From NCBI GenBank assembly GCA_017938785.1, contig JAGBAU010000218.1, positions 1-13,859 on the forward strand: a stretch of 13,859 nt of DNA. Reading direction: 5' to 3'. Below are positions 6,833 to 13,859 of this stretch, piece after piece. This DNA is from Clostridia bacterium. Lineage in GTDB: Bacteria; Bacillota_A; Clostridia; Christensenellales; Aristaeellaceae. The notes below the pieces were generated by a model. That model did not search any database and was not told the DNA's origin. It was given only the letters and a program-made list of their open reading frames with translations. A program made the position numbers and the translations under genes. Numbering within the stretch: position 1 is the first letter of the stretch; the number at the start of each line of letters is the position of its first letter.

Positions 6833-8428
6833 ATGGATTATCGCTCGCTTCACATGAAGACGGTCGCTGATCTCAGAAGAATCGCAAAAGAAGAAAAGAT
6901 CAAGGTACCCGCAGGAACCAACAAGGCGGTTCTTGTAGAGATGATTGTTGAAAAACTAAAGGAAAAGGCGGAGAATGCGCCCGTCGTGCAGCCGGCGAAG
7001 GATCCGGAACCTGTACGCGAGGAAGCTGCCGCTCCGGCAGAACGCCCCGCGTACCAGCGGCCGCTGAGCACCCAGCAGCGCATGGGCGCGCGAACCCAGC
7101 CCGTTCAAGGCACCTACCGGGCCCAGCAGGTTCGGCCTGCAAGCCGCTTCAATCCGGAAAATGCACAGCCGCGTGTTCAGCCGAATTTCCGCCGCCCTGC
7201 CCCGGAGAGCCTGCCTGTGCAGGAGGAGGTTTCCTTTGAGGAAAAGGTAAACGCCGGCGTGCCGGAACTGATCGCCAACGGAGACTGCGGCGACGGTGCA
7301 GGCATCCTGGAGATTCATCCGGAGGGCTATGGTTTCCTGCGCGCGGAAAACTACCTGCCGGGTAACAAGGACGTCTACGTTTCGGCGGCGCAGATTCGCC
7401 GCTTCAACCTGCGCACCGGCGACTATGTGGTGGGCAAGACCCGCCCCAACCAGATGGGCGATCGCTCTGTGGGGCTGATCTTCATCAATGAAATCAACGG
7501 CCAGACCCCGGACATGGCCCGCAGACGGCGTTTCTTTGATACGCTGGTACCGGTCTATCCCAACGAGCGGCTGCGCATGGAGCCGCAGAATGGGAAGGAC
7601 AATTCCCTGCGCCTGATCGATGTGATTGCGCCCGTCGGCAAGGGCCAGCGCGGTATGATCGTTTCGCCGCCCAAGGCGGGCAAGACCACGCTGCTGAAGA
7701 AGATCGCCAATGCCATCACCCAAAACAATCCGGACGTGCACCTGATCGTGCTGCTCATTGATGAGCGCCCCGAGGAAGTGACGGAGATGCAGCGCTGCAT
7801 CCAGGGCGAAGTGGTGTATTCCACCTTTGATGAGGTTCCTGAAAACCATACCCGCGTATCTGAAATGGTACTGGAGCGTGCGCAGCGGCTGGTGGAGCTG
7901 GGCAAGGATGTGGTCATTCTGCTGGATTCCATCACGCGCCTTGCACGCGCCTACAACCTGGTGATTCCGCCCACGGGGAGGTCCCTGTCCGGCGGTTTGG
8001 ATCCGGGGGCGCTGTTCCGCCCGAAGCGGTTCTTCGGCGCAGCGCGCAACATCGAAAACGGCGGCAGCCTCACCATCATCGCTACGGCCCTGGTGGATAC
8101 CGGCAGCCGCATGGACGACATCATCTTCGAAGAATTCAAGGGCACCGGCAACATGGAGCTGCACCTGGACCGCAGCCTGTCCGACCGGCGCATCTTCCCG
8201 GCCATCGACCTGTACAAATCCGGCACCCGGCGGGAGGAGCTGCTGCTCACCCGGGAGGAACTGGAAGGAAGCTACCAGGTGCGGCGCATGCTCTCCCGGG
8301 GCAATGCCCAGGAGGCTGCGGAGCAGCTGATTTCCCTGATGGACAAGACCCAAACCAACCTGGAATTCTTCCAGAAGATCAAAGGCTGGATGAACGCCTG
8401 CGAAAAGGACGGATTCAGCACAAGGTAA
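6833..8428 (+). CDS. rho: Transcription termination factor Rho
   Basis: A hexameric RNA-dependent ATPase/translocase that ends transcription of untranslated RNA. The 531-residue product is longer than the roughly 420 of E. coli Rho because of an inserted linker. The SAP-like Rho_N domain covers about 5-45. A disordered Pro/Gln/Arg-rich linker covers about 48-132. The cold-shock-type primary RNA-binding domain is about 155-225 ([14 protein letters not shown]). Walker A is SPPKAGKTT at 278-286, the catalytic loop [14 protein letters not shown] at 308-321, Walker B VVILLDS at 360-366, and the secondary-site region [10 protein letters not shown] at 381-390, followed by [15 protein letters not shown] at 6833 has AGGAGGGA at 6821-6828. 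An in-frame ATG at 6797 lies inside the previous gene. It forms a probable two-gene unit with the methyltransferase. Confidence 0.98.
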   Translation: MDYRSLHMKTVADLRRIAKEEKIKVPAGTNKAVLVEMIVEKLKEKAENAPVVQPAKDPEPVREEAAAPAERPAYQRPLSTQQRMGARTQPVQGTYRAQQVRPASRFNPENAQPRVQPNFRRPAPESLPVQEEVSFEEKVNAGVPELIANGDCGDGAGILEIHPEGYGFLRAENYLPGNKDVYVSAAQIRRFNLRTGDYVVGKTRPNQMGDRSVGLIFINEINGQTPDMARRRRFFDTLVPVYPNERLRMEPQNGKDNSLRLIDVIAPVGKGQRGMIVSPPKAGKTTLLKKIANAITQNNPDVHLIVLLIDERPEEVTEMQRCIQGEVVYSTFDEVPENHTRVSEMVLERAQRLVELGKDVVILLDSITRLARAYNLVIPPTGRSLSGGLDPGALFRPKRFFGAARNIENGGSLTIIATALVDTGSRMDDIIFEEFKGTGNMELHLDRSLSDRRIFPAIDLYKSGTRREELLLTREELEGSYQVRRMLSRGNAQEAAEQLISLMDKTQTNLEFFQKIKGWMNACEKDGFSTR

Positions 8429-8431
8429 AAG

Positions 8432-8458
8432 AACGGCGGAATATTCCGCCGTTTTTTT
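8432..8458 (+). terminator. Terminator between convergent rho and the D-Ala-D-Ala carboxypeptidase gene
   Basis: Positions 8432-8453 are a perfect 22-bp palindrome forming a stem of 8-10 bp, followed by a run of seven T (8452-8458). This is a strong rho terminator. On the opposite strand the hairpin is followed by CTTTTACC, a weaker U-tract, so it may also end the minus-strand gene whose stop is at 8461-8463. Confidence 0.88.
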
Positions 8459-8460
8459 GT

Positions 8461-9690
8461 TCAACAGATGACCCAACTGCCCAGTATCCTCTTCAGGCTG
8501 CCGCCCAGCCCCTTGATTTCCGATGCAGAGGAGGTGACCACGGGCAGCTTTGCCAGGGTCCGTCCATCCAGCTCCACAGATACGTATCCCACCTGCTGCC
8601 CGATTTCCACCGGAGCCTGTAGGGAATCCGGCAGTTCCGGCTTTAATTGGATTTCCTGCTCCTGCCCCTTGCTCACCAGCAGGGTAAGGTCGCCGTCCAG
8701 GATGAGGTTCACGCCGTCGGGTCGTCCTCCCTCCACCGGAAGCCTTCCTTTGATCTTCGTGCCGCGCTGCGCCACCGGGTAGAGTCGGTAGTTGGCGAAG
8801 CCGTAATCGAACATAGCCTCCGCTGTGTCAAAACGCTCGGAACTGGAATCGGCGCCCAGAACCACGGCGATGAGCCGCATGTCGCCCCGCTTGGCTGTGG
8901 CGGAGATACAGAAACCGGCTTCGTCGGTGGAACCGGTCTTGCCGCCGTCGCAGCCCTCATAGAGACGGGTGAGCTTGTTGGTGTTGGTCAACTGGGTCAT
9001 GCGGCCGTCGCCGTGGTCCACCTCGTCCAGCCAGACGGTGGAGTATTTGTAGTAGAGTTCATGGCTGAGCATGGCCATGGTCATGATGGCCACATCCCGG
9101 GCGGTGGTATGCTGTCCGTTCACAGGAAGACCCGTGCAGTTTTTGAACACGGTGTTTTTCATGCCGAGCTCGGCGGCGCGTTCGTTCATGCACTCCACGC
9201 ACAATTCCTCCGAGCCGTACATCAGCTCTGCCAGGGCCACGCTTGCATCGTTGGCGGACCCTACGATGGTACTCTTGAGCAGGACGTCCACCGTCTGCAC
9301 CTCGCCCACATCCAGCAGCACCTGGGAACCGCCCATACCGGCGGCGGTCTTGGAGATGGTGGTGGTTTGGTCGGGGTGGATGCGGCCCTGTTCGATGGCC
9401 TCCAGGGTGAGCAGTATGGTCATCACCTTGGTGACGGAGGCCACGGGGCGGGGGACGTCCGCATTCATCTCAAACAGAATCTGTCCGCTCTGGGGCTCCA
9501 GCAGCAGCGCGGCGCCGCAGTTCAGGTTTATGGGCGGGACTTCCAGCAGCGGAGCATCGGAGATGCCCGGCGCAGAACCGATTTGGGAGGCTTCTTCCGG
9601 AACAGGTGTAGAGGAAAGATCGAGTTCTTCGGCAACCGCAAAAGAAAACAGCAGGCACATAACCAGCGCATAGGCGCAGATTTTTTTCAC
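8461..9690 (-). CDS. Secreted D-alanyl-D-alanine carboxypeptidase (penicillin-binding, S11 family)
   Basis: A serine DD-carboxypeptidase that trims the terminal D-Ala from peptidoglycan stem peptides outside the membrane. The 409-residue product has a signal peptide of about 20 residues (MKKICAYALVMCLLFSFAVA, then EE). Catalytic motifs are SVTK at 85-88, SAN at 145-147 and KTG at 251-253, in the right order and spacing for S11 enzymes of the DacF/PBP5 type. A C-terminal beta domain (about 306-385) and a terminal segment GLGGSLKRILGSWVIC, probably the membrane-associated helix, complete it. The start is GTG at 9688-9690: GGGGAGGG lies 7 nt upstream and the signal peptide begins there. The frame is open further upstream but reads through a terminator and is not plausible. 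I see no convincing promoter in the 60 nt before it. Confidence 0.94.
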   Translation of the reverse strand: MKKICAYALVMCLLFSFAVAEELDLSSTPVPEEASQIGSAPGISDAPLLEVPPINLNCGAALLLEPQSGQILFEMNADVPRPVASVTKVMTILLTLEAIEQGRIHPDQTTTISKTAAGMGGSQVLLDVGEVQTVDVLLKSTIVGSANDASVALAELMYGSEELCVECMNERAAELGMKNTVFKNCTGLPVNGQHTTARDVAIMTMAMLSHELYYKYSTVWLDEVDHGDGRMTQLTNTNKLTRLYEGCDGGKTGSTDEAGFCISATAKRGDMRLIAVVLGADSSSERFDTAEAMFDYGFANYRLYPVAQRGTKIKGRLPVEGGRPDGVNLILDGDLTLLVSKGQEQEIQLKPELPDSLQAPVEIGQQVGYVSVELDGRTLAKLPVVTSSASEIKGLGGSLKRILGSWVIC

Positions 9691-9750
9691 AGGCAAACCC
9701 TCCCCGGACACATTTGCTCTATTCTGTGCGCCGGCGGGGACAAATAGAAC

Positions 9751-9782
9751 AAAAAGAACCGCACGGTTTTCCGTGCGGTTCT
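9751..9782 (-). terminator. Rho-independent terminator of the 253-residue membrane protein gene
   Basis: On the minus strand a perfect 12-bp stem (9771-9782 with 9755-9766) closes on a 4-nt loop. It is followed by TTTTGTTCTATTTG. It lies 18 nt after the stop of the gene at 9800 and 60 nt before the carboxypeptidase start, so the two genes are separate transcription units. Confidence 0.88.
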
Positions 9783-9799
9783 CTGTACTGCGGTTGTGC

Positions 9800-10561
9800 T
9801 TATTCCTCGACGGGGAGGGTGAAGGCAGAGGAGAACTGCTGTACATAGTCCACGATCTGGTCGTCGGCCAGGTAGAAGCTCTCATCGCCGCCCTTGCGGT
9901 AGATGTGCAGGCACAGGGTGTGGCTGTCGTCCACTGCAATATAAGCGGTCAGGTTCTGAGAGAACTTGTTGGGAGCGGGCTCTTCCTCGGTCTCAGCCTC
10001 GGCGGCTTCAACTGCTTCGGTTTCCTCGGCAGGCTCTTCGACGGCTGCTTCGCCGTAGGTTGCATCGTATTCAGAGTAGTTGTAGCTGAATACATAAGCA
10101 TTGTGATCCTGGATGGTGGTGGGCATGATCTCGGAGAAATCGGATTCGATGCCGCTCATATAGGACAGGGTGCTGCCGGCCAGCATTTCAGCGTTTACGA
10201 AGCTGCCGCTAACGGAGAAGGAAGTGACGTTATCGGCTTCGCCTTCGGGAGTGAAGATGTATGCCTCGATGGGAGTGGCGTCTTCAGCGCGCTCGTCCAG
10301 GGTGTAGCCTTCCATTTCGCCGATGGTGCCGACCTTGAAATAGCGGTCGCGCAGGTCAGTGCTGGCGTAGGCAACGATGTCGCCCTGCTGTACTTCATTT
10401 TCCTTGATGAAGCCGTCATCATAGAAGATGTTGAACAGAACGATGCCGAGCAGGATCACTGCAACGATGACGATCAGTTCAATGATTTCTTTCTTGGTCA
10501 GAAAGGGTTTTTTCTTTACGGTTTTGCGGTAACCTTTGGACATTGCACTCTTCTTAGCCAT
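9800..10561 (-). CDS. Unrecognised single-pass membrane protein with acidic insert
   Basis: I do not recognise a family. The 253-residue product has a basic N-terminus (about 1-24, many Lys) and one hydrophobic segment at about 26-46 (IIELIVIVAVILLGIVLFNI). The remaining roughly 205 residues should therefore lie outside the cell (positive-inside rule). That part looks globular and beta-rich, but an acidic Ala/Glu stretch (171-196, e.g. EEPAEETEAVEAAEAETEEE) interrupts it between two likely strands, NAYVFSYNYSEYD and NLTAYIAVDDSHTLCLHIYR. Only one Cys is present. The ATG at 10561 has AAAGGA 12 nt upstream. An alternative ATG six codons later (10543) is possible. It has its own extended -10 promoter and terminator, and sits between a wall enzyme and another membrane protein, which suggests an envelope role (inference only). 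Confidence 0.85.
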   Translation of the reverse strand: MAKKSAMSKGYRKTVKKKPFLTKKEIIELIVIVAVILLGIVLFNIFYDDGFIKENEVQQGDIVAYASTDLRDRYFKVGTIGEMEGYTLDERAEDATPIEAYIFTPEGEADNVTSFSVSGSFVNAEMLAGSTLSYMSGIESDFSEIMPTTIQDHNAYVFSYNYSEYDATYGEAAVEEPAEETEAVEAAEAETEEEPAPNKFSQNLTAYIAVDDSHTLCLHIYRKGGDESFYLADDQIVDYVQQFSSAFTLPVEE

Positions 10562-10598
10562 GGGGTTTTCATTCCTTTCGAAACAAGTGTCTTTTGCT

Positions 10599-10607
10599 AT
10601 TATAGCA
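10599..10607 (-). promoter_or_regulatory. Extended -10 promoter for the 253-residue membrane protein gene
   Basis: On the minus strand TGCTATAAT occupies 10607-10599, a full TGnTATAAT extended -10. The -35 position, 17 bp upstream, reads TACCAA, a poor match, which is usual for extended -10 promoters. Start predicted near 10592, leader about 31 nt. Confidence 0.7.
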
Positions 10608-10680
10608 CAGAACCCACCCTTTGGTACAGCTTTTTTTGCAGATTCATTGCGAAAATTTCTCCAATTCTACAAAAACGCCG

Positions 10681-10710
10681 AAAAAAAGCGCTCCACAAAG
10701 CGTGGAGCGC
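10681..10710 (-). terminator. Rho-independent terminator of the 631-residue protein gene
   Basis: On the minus strand GCGCTCCAC (10710-10702) pairs with GTGGAGCGC (10696-10688), a 9-bp stem with a 5-nt loop. It is followed by seven T (10687-10681). It lies 13 nt after the stop at 10724. Confidence 0.9.
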
Positions 10711-10723
10711 ATGGAAAACAGGC

Positions 10724-12619
10724 TTAAGCAGCGGGAGAGACTGCGGGAAGGAGCGCTTCGTAGTTGATCACGGTGCCGGGTACCAGGTATTCGCTGCCGC
10801 CGCAGGTGGCGCAGCCCTGAAGCTCCTCTGCCAGGGCTTCGTCACGCAGGATCAGCTTGAAACTGCCGACAAAATCGACGCATTCATCGCTGATATGGCA
10901 GAGATTATTCTCATCCTTCCACAGACAGGCCTGGCCAACCAGACCGGCGTCAGGAGCATCGCAGGTGTTGCAGCTCTTGTAGCCGTCCACGCAATCCGCC
11001 AGGGGGTAGGGATCGCTGCCGGTCATGTTGTTGCAGACCTCCTGGCTGTGATAGAACTTGCCGTTGCTGGAATGGTATACGATGGCTTCACCCGCGGGCT
11101 TCAGGGTCACGGTGGGAACCACGGGCACCGGCTCGGGCGTGGGTTCGACAGTCGGCTCAGGGGTTGCCGTGGGCTCCGGCGTGGGCTCCTCGGTGGGTTC
11201 GGGGGTCGGCTCCTCGGTGGGTTCGGGAGTGGGTTCCTCGGTGGGTTCGGGGGTCGGCTCTGCGGTGGGTTCCGAAGCGGGTTCTTCGGTGGCCTCAGCA
11301 GCAGCTTCATCTGCTGCGGGTTCCGCTGCATTTGCTGCTTCTGGGCGCTGGATGACCACATCCAGGCCTGCGGCGACTGCGCGCAGGTACAGATCTGCGG
11401 AGCATTCGGTGCAGGCGGTGAGGGCCTTTTCGTTGGCTTCCGCTGCGGTAATCAGGTGCCACATGCCGTTGAATGCGCTGCATTCGTCGCTCAGGTGGGC
11501 AACGTTGTCCGCATCCGTCCATACGATATGGGTTTCATCCATGATGGATTTTTCGGGGGTGTTGCAGTGGGTGCAGCGATGGTTGCTTACCTCGAGGGTA
11601 TCTCCGAGGGTGTGCTCCACGGAGGTCTTCATGGAAGCGCAGGCGGAGGTCTTGTGGTAGCACTTGCCGCCGTCGTTGTAGTATACGGTGGCGTCTTTGG
11701 CGTCCTTGATGGTGAATACCAGCGGCTCCAGGGTTGCGGTGGGCAGAACGTTTACCTCGGGTTCAACGGTGGGGGCCACTTCGCCTTCAGCCAGAATGCC
11801 GTCACGGTTCAGGGTGCCCTGGGCAACATCCTTGCCGTCTGCTGCTTCCGGAGCAGATTCCGGAATGTAGATGGGCAGAGTGGAGTCTTCGGCATTCACG
11901 GTAAGATCGGCTGCGACGGCGGGCGCGTCAGGTTCGGTTTCAGCCTCGCCGTCATCTGCGGCGGATACATCGGTTTCCTCGGGAACGGCGGTTTCCTTCG
12001 CAGTTTCTTCTGCGGGCGCTTCTTCAGGTTCGGCGCCTTCGATGGCGATGCTGTCCAGCAGGGCGCTTACATCCTGCTTGACCTGGTGAGCCAGGAGTAC
12101 GCCTGCATCAATGCCGTTGGCCAGGTGGACCTTGCCGCTGCTCCAAAGGGCGTCGGCCACATCGGTCATGCCTTCGTAGACCACTTCGGCCTTTTCGCCT
12201 ACGATGTCGCTTACGTTGATGATGGTATCCGCGGCCTCATTCAGGAAGGTGTTGACGCTGTCCTGAACGGCGGTATACTGCACGTTGTCGGTGTTTACGG
12301 TGAGGGCAAAGCCGATGAGCACGATGCATGCCGCCAGGGTGACGATGCTGGTGAGCAGCTTGGTGATCGCGCCCCAGCGCACCTTGCGCTGCCACAGCAT
12401 CAGCAGGCCCACGGGCCAGATGGTGAGCAGCAGGAGCATCATAAACAGCTTGTAGAAGAAGCCTGCGCGGCGGCGCCTGCGGCGGGGCGGCTTTTTACCC
12501 GGAGCAGGGGAGTGCTGCGCGGGACCGGAGGAACCGCGCTTTTCGGAACGCATCATGTAACTGCGGCCTGCGAAGCGGAAGCTATCAAGTGCGGAGGGAT
12601 GATTCAAAACAGCCTGCAT
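10724..12619 (-). CDS. Unrecognised two-pass membrane protein with four Cys/His metal-site-like motifs
   Basis: Not a family I can name. The 631-residue product has a cytoplasmic N-terminus with six Arg (46-51), two hydrophobic helices at about 55-76 and 87-109, then a short helical region. Low-complexity Ala/Glu/Pro sequence covers 195-290. Two modules follow, each with motifs A and B. A1 is His322-x4-Cys327-x21-Cys349-x2-Cys352; B1 is His375-x4-Cys380-x22-Cys403-x2-Cys406. A2 is His524-x4-Cys529-x20-Cys550-x2-Cys553; B2 is His575-x4-Cys580-x22-Cys603-x2-Cys606. B1 and B2 match at 17 of 42 aligned residues without gaps. A Pro/Thr/Glu spacer (about 449-500, EEPTPEPT units) separates the modules. 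The HxxxxC...CxxC pattern resembles short putative zinc-binding modules in clostridial secreted proteins. ATG at 12619 (AAAGG 8 nt upstream) is preferred to the GTG at 12628, which overlaps that site. It has its own promoter and terminator. Zinc binding or disulfides are both possible. Confidence 0.85.
   Translation of the reverse strand: MQAVLNHPSALDSFRFAGRSYMMRSEKRGSSGPAQHSPAPGKKPPRRRRRRAGFFYKLFMMLLLLTIWPVGLLMLWQRKVRWGAITKLLTSIVTLAACIVLIGFALTVNTDNVQYTAVQDSVNTFLNEAADTIINVSDIVGEKAEVVYEGMTDVADALWSSGKVHLANGIDAGVLLAHQVKQDVSALLDSIAIEGAEPEEAPAEETAKETAVPEETDVSAADDGEAETEPDAPAVAADLTVNAEDSTLPIYIPESAPEAADGKDVAQGTLNRDGILAEGEVAPTVEPEVNVLPTATLEPLVFTIKDAKDATVYYNDGGKCYHKTSACASMKTSVEHTLGDTLEVSNHRCTHCNTPEKSIMDETHIVWTDADNVAHLSDECSAFNGMWHLITAAEANEKALTACTECSADLYLRAVAAGLDVVIQRPEAANAAEPAADEAAAEATEEPASEPTAEPTPEPTEEPTPEPTEEPTPEPTEEPTPEPTATPEPTVEPTPEPVPVVPTVTLKPAGEAIVYHSSNGKFYHSQEVCNNMTGSDPYPLADCVDGYKSCNTCDAPDAGLVGQACLWKDENNLCHISDECVDFVGSFKLILRDEALAEELQGCATCGGSEYLVPGTVINYEALLPAVSPAA
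11168..11263 (-). repeat. Tandem 24-bp coding repeat (EEPTPEPT units)
   Basis: Four consecutive 24-bp units within the 631-residue protein gene encode AEPTPEPT followed by three copies of EEPTPEPT (residues 453-484). Degenerate PEPT units continue on both sides, to about 11126 and 11272. The units differ by silent changes. Such a Pro/Thr/Glu array gives an extended rigid spacer and is prone to copy-number change by slippage. Confidence 0.9.
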
Positions 12620-12679
12620 ATCTTTCACCTTTCAGATTCAAAAGTGGATAAGACGGAATAAGTCTGATTATACATATTT

Positions 12680-12708
12680 ATTATACCAGATGGAGGATGC
12701 TCCCACAA
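12680..12708 (-). promoter_or_regulatory. Promoter for the 631-residue membrane protein gene
   Basis: On the minus strand TTGTGG (12708-12703) and TATAAT (12685-12680) are 17 bp apart. TGG just before the -10 makes it an extended TGnTATAAT element. Start predicted near 12673, leader about 54 nt. Confidence 0.72.
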
Positions 12709-12815
12709 AGACAACAATGTGACGAATTCCCGGCCGGACCGTGGATTTACGAACGTTGCTGACAATCTTTGGTCTAACTCTCAGCTATTATCTAAATTTA
12801 ACGCAAAATATGGGA

Positions 12816-12833
12816 GGAATATAGGGGAATATA
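12816..12833 (+). repeat. Direct repeat GGAATATA at 10-bp period in the divergent intergenic region
   Basis: GGAATATA occurs at 12816-12823 and 12826-12833, 10 bp apart, about 15 bp upstream of the predicted -35 of the carboxyltransferase gene. It is a candidate activator site. The rest of the 281-bp intergenic region (12620-12900) is AT-rich and holds the two divergent promoters, a CCGGCCGG palindrome near 12733, and no gene I can support. Confidence 0.35.
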
Positions 12834-12847
12834 TAGAATTAAAGAAC

Positions 12848-12877
12848 TTGGGTTCCATTGGTTTTTTGCTATACAAT
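12848..12877 (+). promoter_or_regulatory. Promoter for the carboxyltransferase gene
   Basis: TTGGGT at 12848-12853 and TACAAT at 12872-12877 are 18 bp apart. An overlapping reading is an extended -10, TGCTATACA at 12867-12875. Start predicted at about 12882-12884, leaving a short leader before the GGAGGG ribosome binding site at 12889-12894. Confidence 0.6.
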
Positions 12878-12900
12878 GTTTAAAGTATGGAGGGAAAAAT

Positions 12901-13859
12901 ATGAATGTTGAACGCAATCTGCCCGTGGTTCGCGATCGCAAGATCGAGATCCTGAAGGGCGACCCGGAGCTTTGCGCTCAGCAGAAGAAGGCCGGCAAGC
13001 TGCTCGCAAGAGAGCGCATCGGCCTGCTGCTGGACGCTGCAAGCTTTGTCGAGCTGGACGTGCTGAACTCTGAAGCCGGTGTTGTTACTGGTTACGGCCT
13101 GATCAACGGCAATCCCGTGTATGTGTATGCACAGGACTTCACCGTTAAGGGCGGCAGCGTTGGCGCAGCCCATGCCCGCAAGGTCGGCAAGGTGATGGAT
13201 CTGGCCGAGAAGACCGGCGCACCGGTCATCGCCATCCTGGACACCGCTGGCGCACGCCTGGATGAGGGCATCGACGCCATGAACGCTTACGCACTGATGG
13301 CCGGCAAGGCCAATGCAATCTCCGGTGTTGTGCCGCAGATCGCACTGGTTCTGGGCCCCTGCGGCGGTATTGCTTCTGCCATCGCCGGCATGAGCGACGT
13401 TACCGTGATGAGTAAGAACGGTTCTCTGTTCGTAAACGGCCCCATGGTGGTTTCCGCCGTGGCAGGCAAGGAAGTGGATATGGAAACCATGGCTGGTCCC
13501 TGCGCAAGCGTGAAGTCCGGCATGGCTCACCTGACCGCTGAAACCGACGAGGAAGCAATCGCACTGGCCCGCAAGGTCGTGACCCTGCTCCCCGCCAACA
13601 ACATGGCTGACGCCGACGATTACTCCGCCGACGATGTCAACCGTGAACTGGGCGCTCTGAACCACATCACCGCTATGGAAGATGTGCGTGAAATCCTCAA
13701 GAGCGTTGCCGATATGAACGAAATCATCGAGCTGGGCGCAGAATTCGCTCCCTCCATGGTTACCGCCATCGCCAAGGTCGGCGGCACCACCGTTGGTTTC
13801 GTAGCCAACCAGGCTTCCAAGGACGAAGGCCGCCTGACCGTTTACGGTTCCAAGAAGGC
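12901..13859 (+). CDS. Acyl-CoA carboxyltransferase / decarboxylase subunit (PccB/MmdA-like), 3' end missing
   Basis: The frame is open from ATG at 12901 to the window end, giving 319 residues of a family usually near 500. These proteins move CO2 between biotin and an acyl-CoA, either in carboxylases (propionyl-/acetyl-CoA) or as the alpha subunit of Na+-pumping methylmalonyl- or glutaconyl-CoA decarboxylases. Evidence: GKLLARERIGLLLD (32-45), VYVYAQDFTVKGGSVGAAHA (73-92), DTAGARLDEG (114-123) in place of the commoner DSGGARIQEG, and LGPCGGIASAI (151-161). The second half begins with VGGTTVGFVANQ (293-304), typical of the biotin-facing domain. ATG at 12901 has GGAGGG 6 nt upstream. The N-terminus is short. 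It is transcribed divergently from the 631-residue protein gene and is probably the first gene of an operon; partners lie beyond the window, so the substrate cannot be fixed. Confidence 0.9.
   Translation, partial: MNVERNLPVVRDRKIEILKGDPELCAQQKKAGKLLARERIGLLLDAASFVELDVLNSEAGVVTGYGLINGNPVYVYAQDFTVKGGSVGAAHARKVGKVMDLAEKTGAPVIAILDTAGARLDEGIDAMNAYALMAGKANAISGVVPQIALVLGPCGGIASAIAGMSDVTVMSKNGSLFVNGPMVVSAVAGKEVDMETMAGPCASVKSGMAHLTAETDEEAIALARKVVTLLPANNMADADDYSADDVNRELGALNHITAMEDVREILKSVADMNEIIELGAEFAPSMVTAIAKVGGTTVGFVANQASKDEGRLTVYGSKK

Noticed and set aside
6956..8476. A 506-codon minus-strand frame opposite rho
   Set aside because: Shadow of the Rho coding sequence; no family features.
8647..9747. 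A 366-codon plus-strand frame opposite the D-Ala-D-Ala carboxypeptidase gene
   Set aside because: Shadow frame; the minus-strand protein has all three catalytic motifs and a signal peptide.
9691..9754. A promoter for the D-Ala-D-Ala carboxypeptidase gene
   Set aside because: TTGTCC and TAGAGC on the minus strand are 16 bp apart, but the -10 match is too poor to claim. The preceding terminator implies a promoter exists, but I cannot locate it.
9773..12661. A 962-codon open frame on the plus strand across the minus-strand membrane protein genes
   Set aside because: It runs antisense through two genes that have their own promoters, ribosome binding sites and terminators. Its Gly/Phe/Val-rich product is the mirror of Ala/Glu/Pro repeats, and it reads through a terminator stem.
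1..13859. CRISPR array, tRNA or rRNA genes, insertion sequences, attachment sites
   Set aside because: I looked for spaced direct repeats, cloverleaf features, transposase-like frames and terminal inverted repeats and saw none.

Overview
The window reads as a chromosomal segment of a moderately GC-rich member of the Bacillota, most likely class Clostridia (inference). The order dnaK-dnaJ-prmA-rsmE-mtaB-HIT-rpsU is a well-known Bacillota heat-shock/translation neighbourhood. Shine-Dalgarno sequences are strong and purine-rich, and there is a perfect TTGACG-17-TATAAT promoter and compact U-tailed terminators. I see no mobile element, phage gene, CRISPR array, rRNA or tRNA. Both ends cut through a gene.

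Layout. (1) Positions 1-5340, plus strand: the C-terminal third of DnaK, complete DnaJ, then PrmA, RsmE and MtaB with almost no spacing, and a small HIT protein. Together these cover protein folding and the modification of ribosomal protein L11, 16S rRNA and tRNA. A good internal promoter sits on the dnaJ stop codon and lets prmA onward be expressed apart from the chaperones. (2) 5341-5736: ribosomal protein S21 with its own near-consensus promoter and a textbook terminator. (3) 5812-8453: a TRM11-like SAM methyltransferase followed 10 nt later by transcription terminator Rho, closed by a palindromic terminator shared with the convergent gene. (4) 8461-12619, minus strand: three envelope genes. 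They are a secreted D-Ala-D-Ala carboxypeptidase, an unrecognised single-pass membrane protein, and an unrecognised two-pass membrane protein whose outer part carries four Cys/His metal-site-like motifs split by a Pro/Thr/Glu-rich spacer. The two unrecognised genes each have an extended -10 promoter and a terminator. (5) 12901-end, plus strand: the start of a biotin-dependent acyl-CoA carboxyltransferase/decarboxylase subunit with its own promoter.

Most of the window is ordinary core genome. The least explained content is the 631-residue protein with duplicated H-x4-C-x(20-22)-C-x2-C motifs, the 253-residue membrane protein beside it, and several intergenic inverted or phased repeats at 687-715, 1903-1933, 5402-5428 and 12816-12833. 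I did not find a convincing multi-gene novel system.
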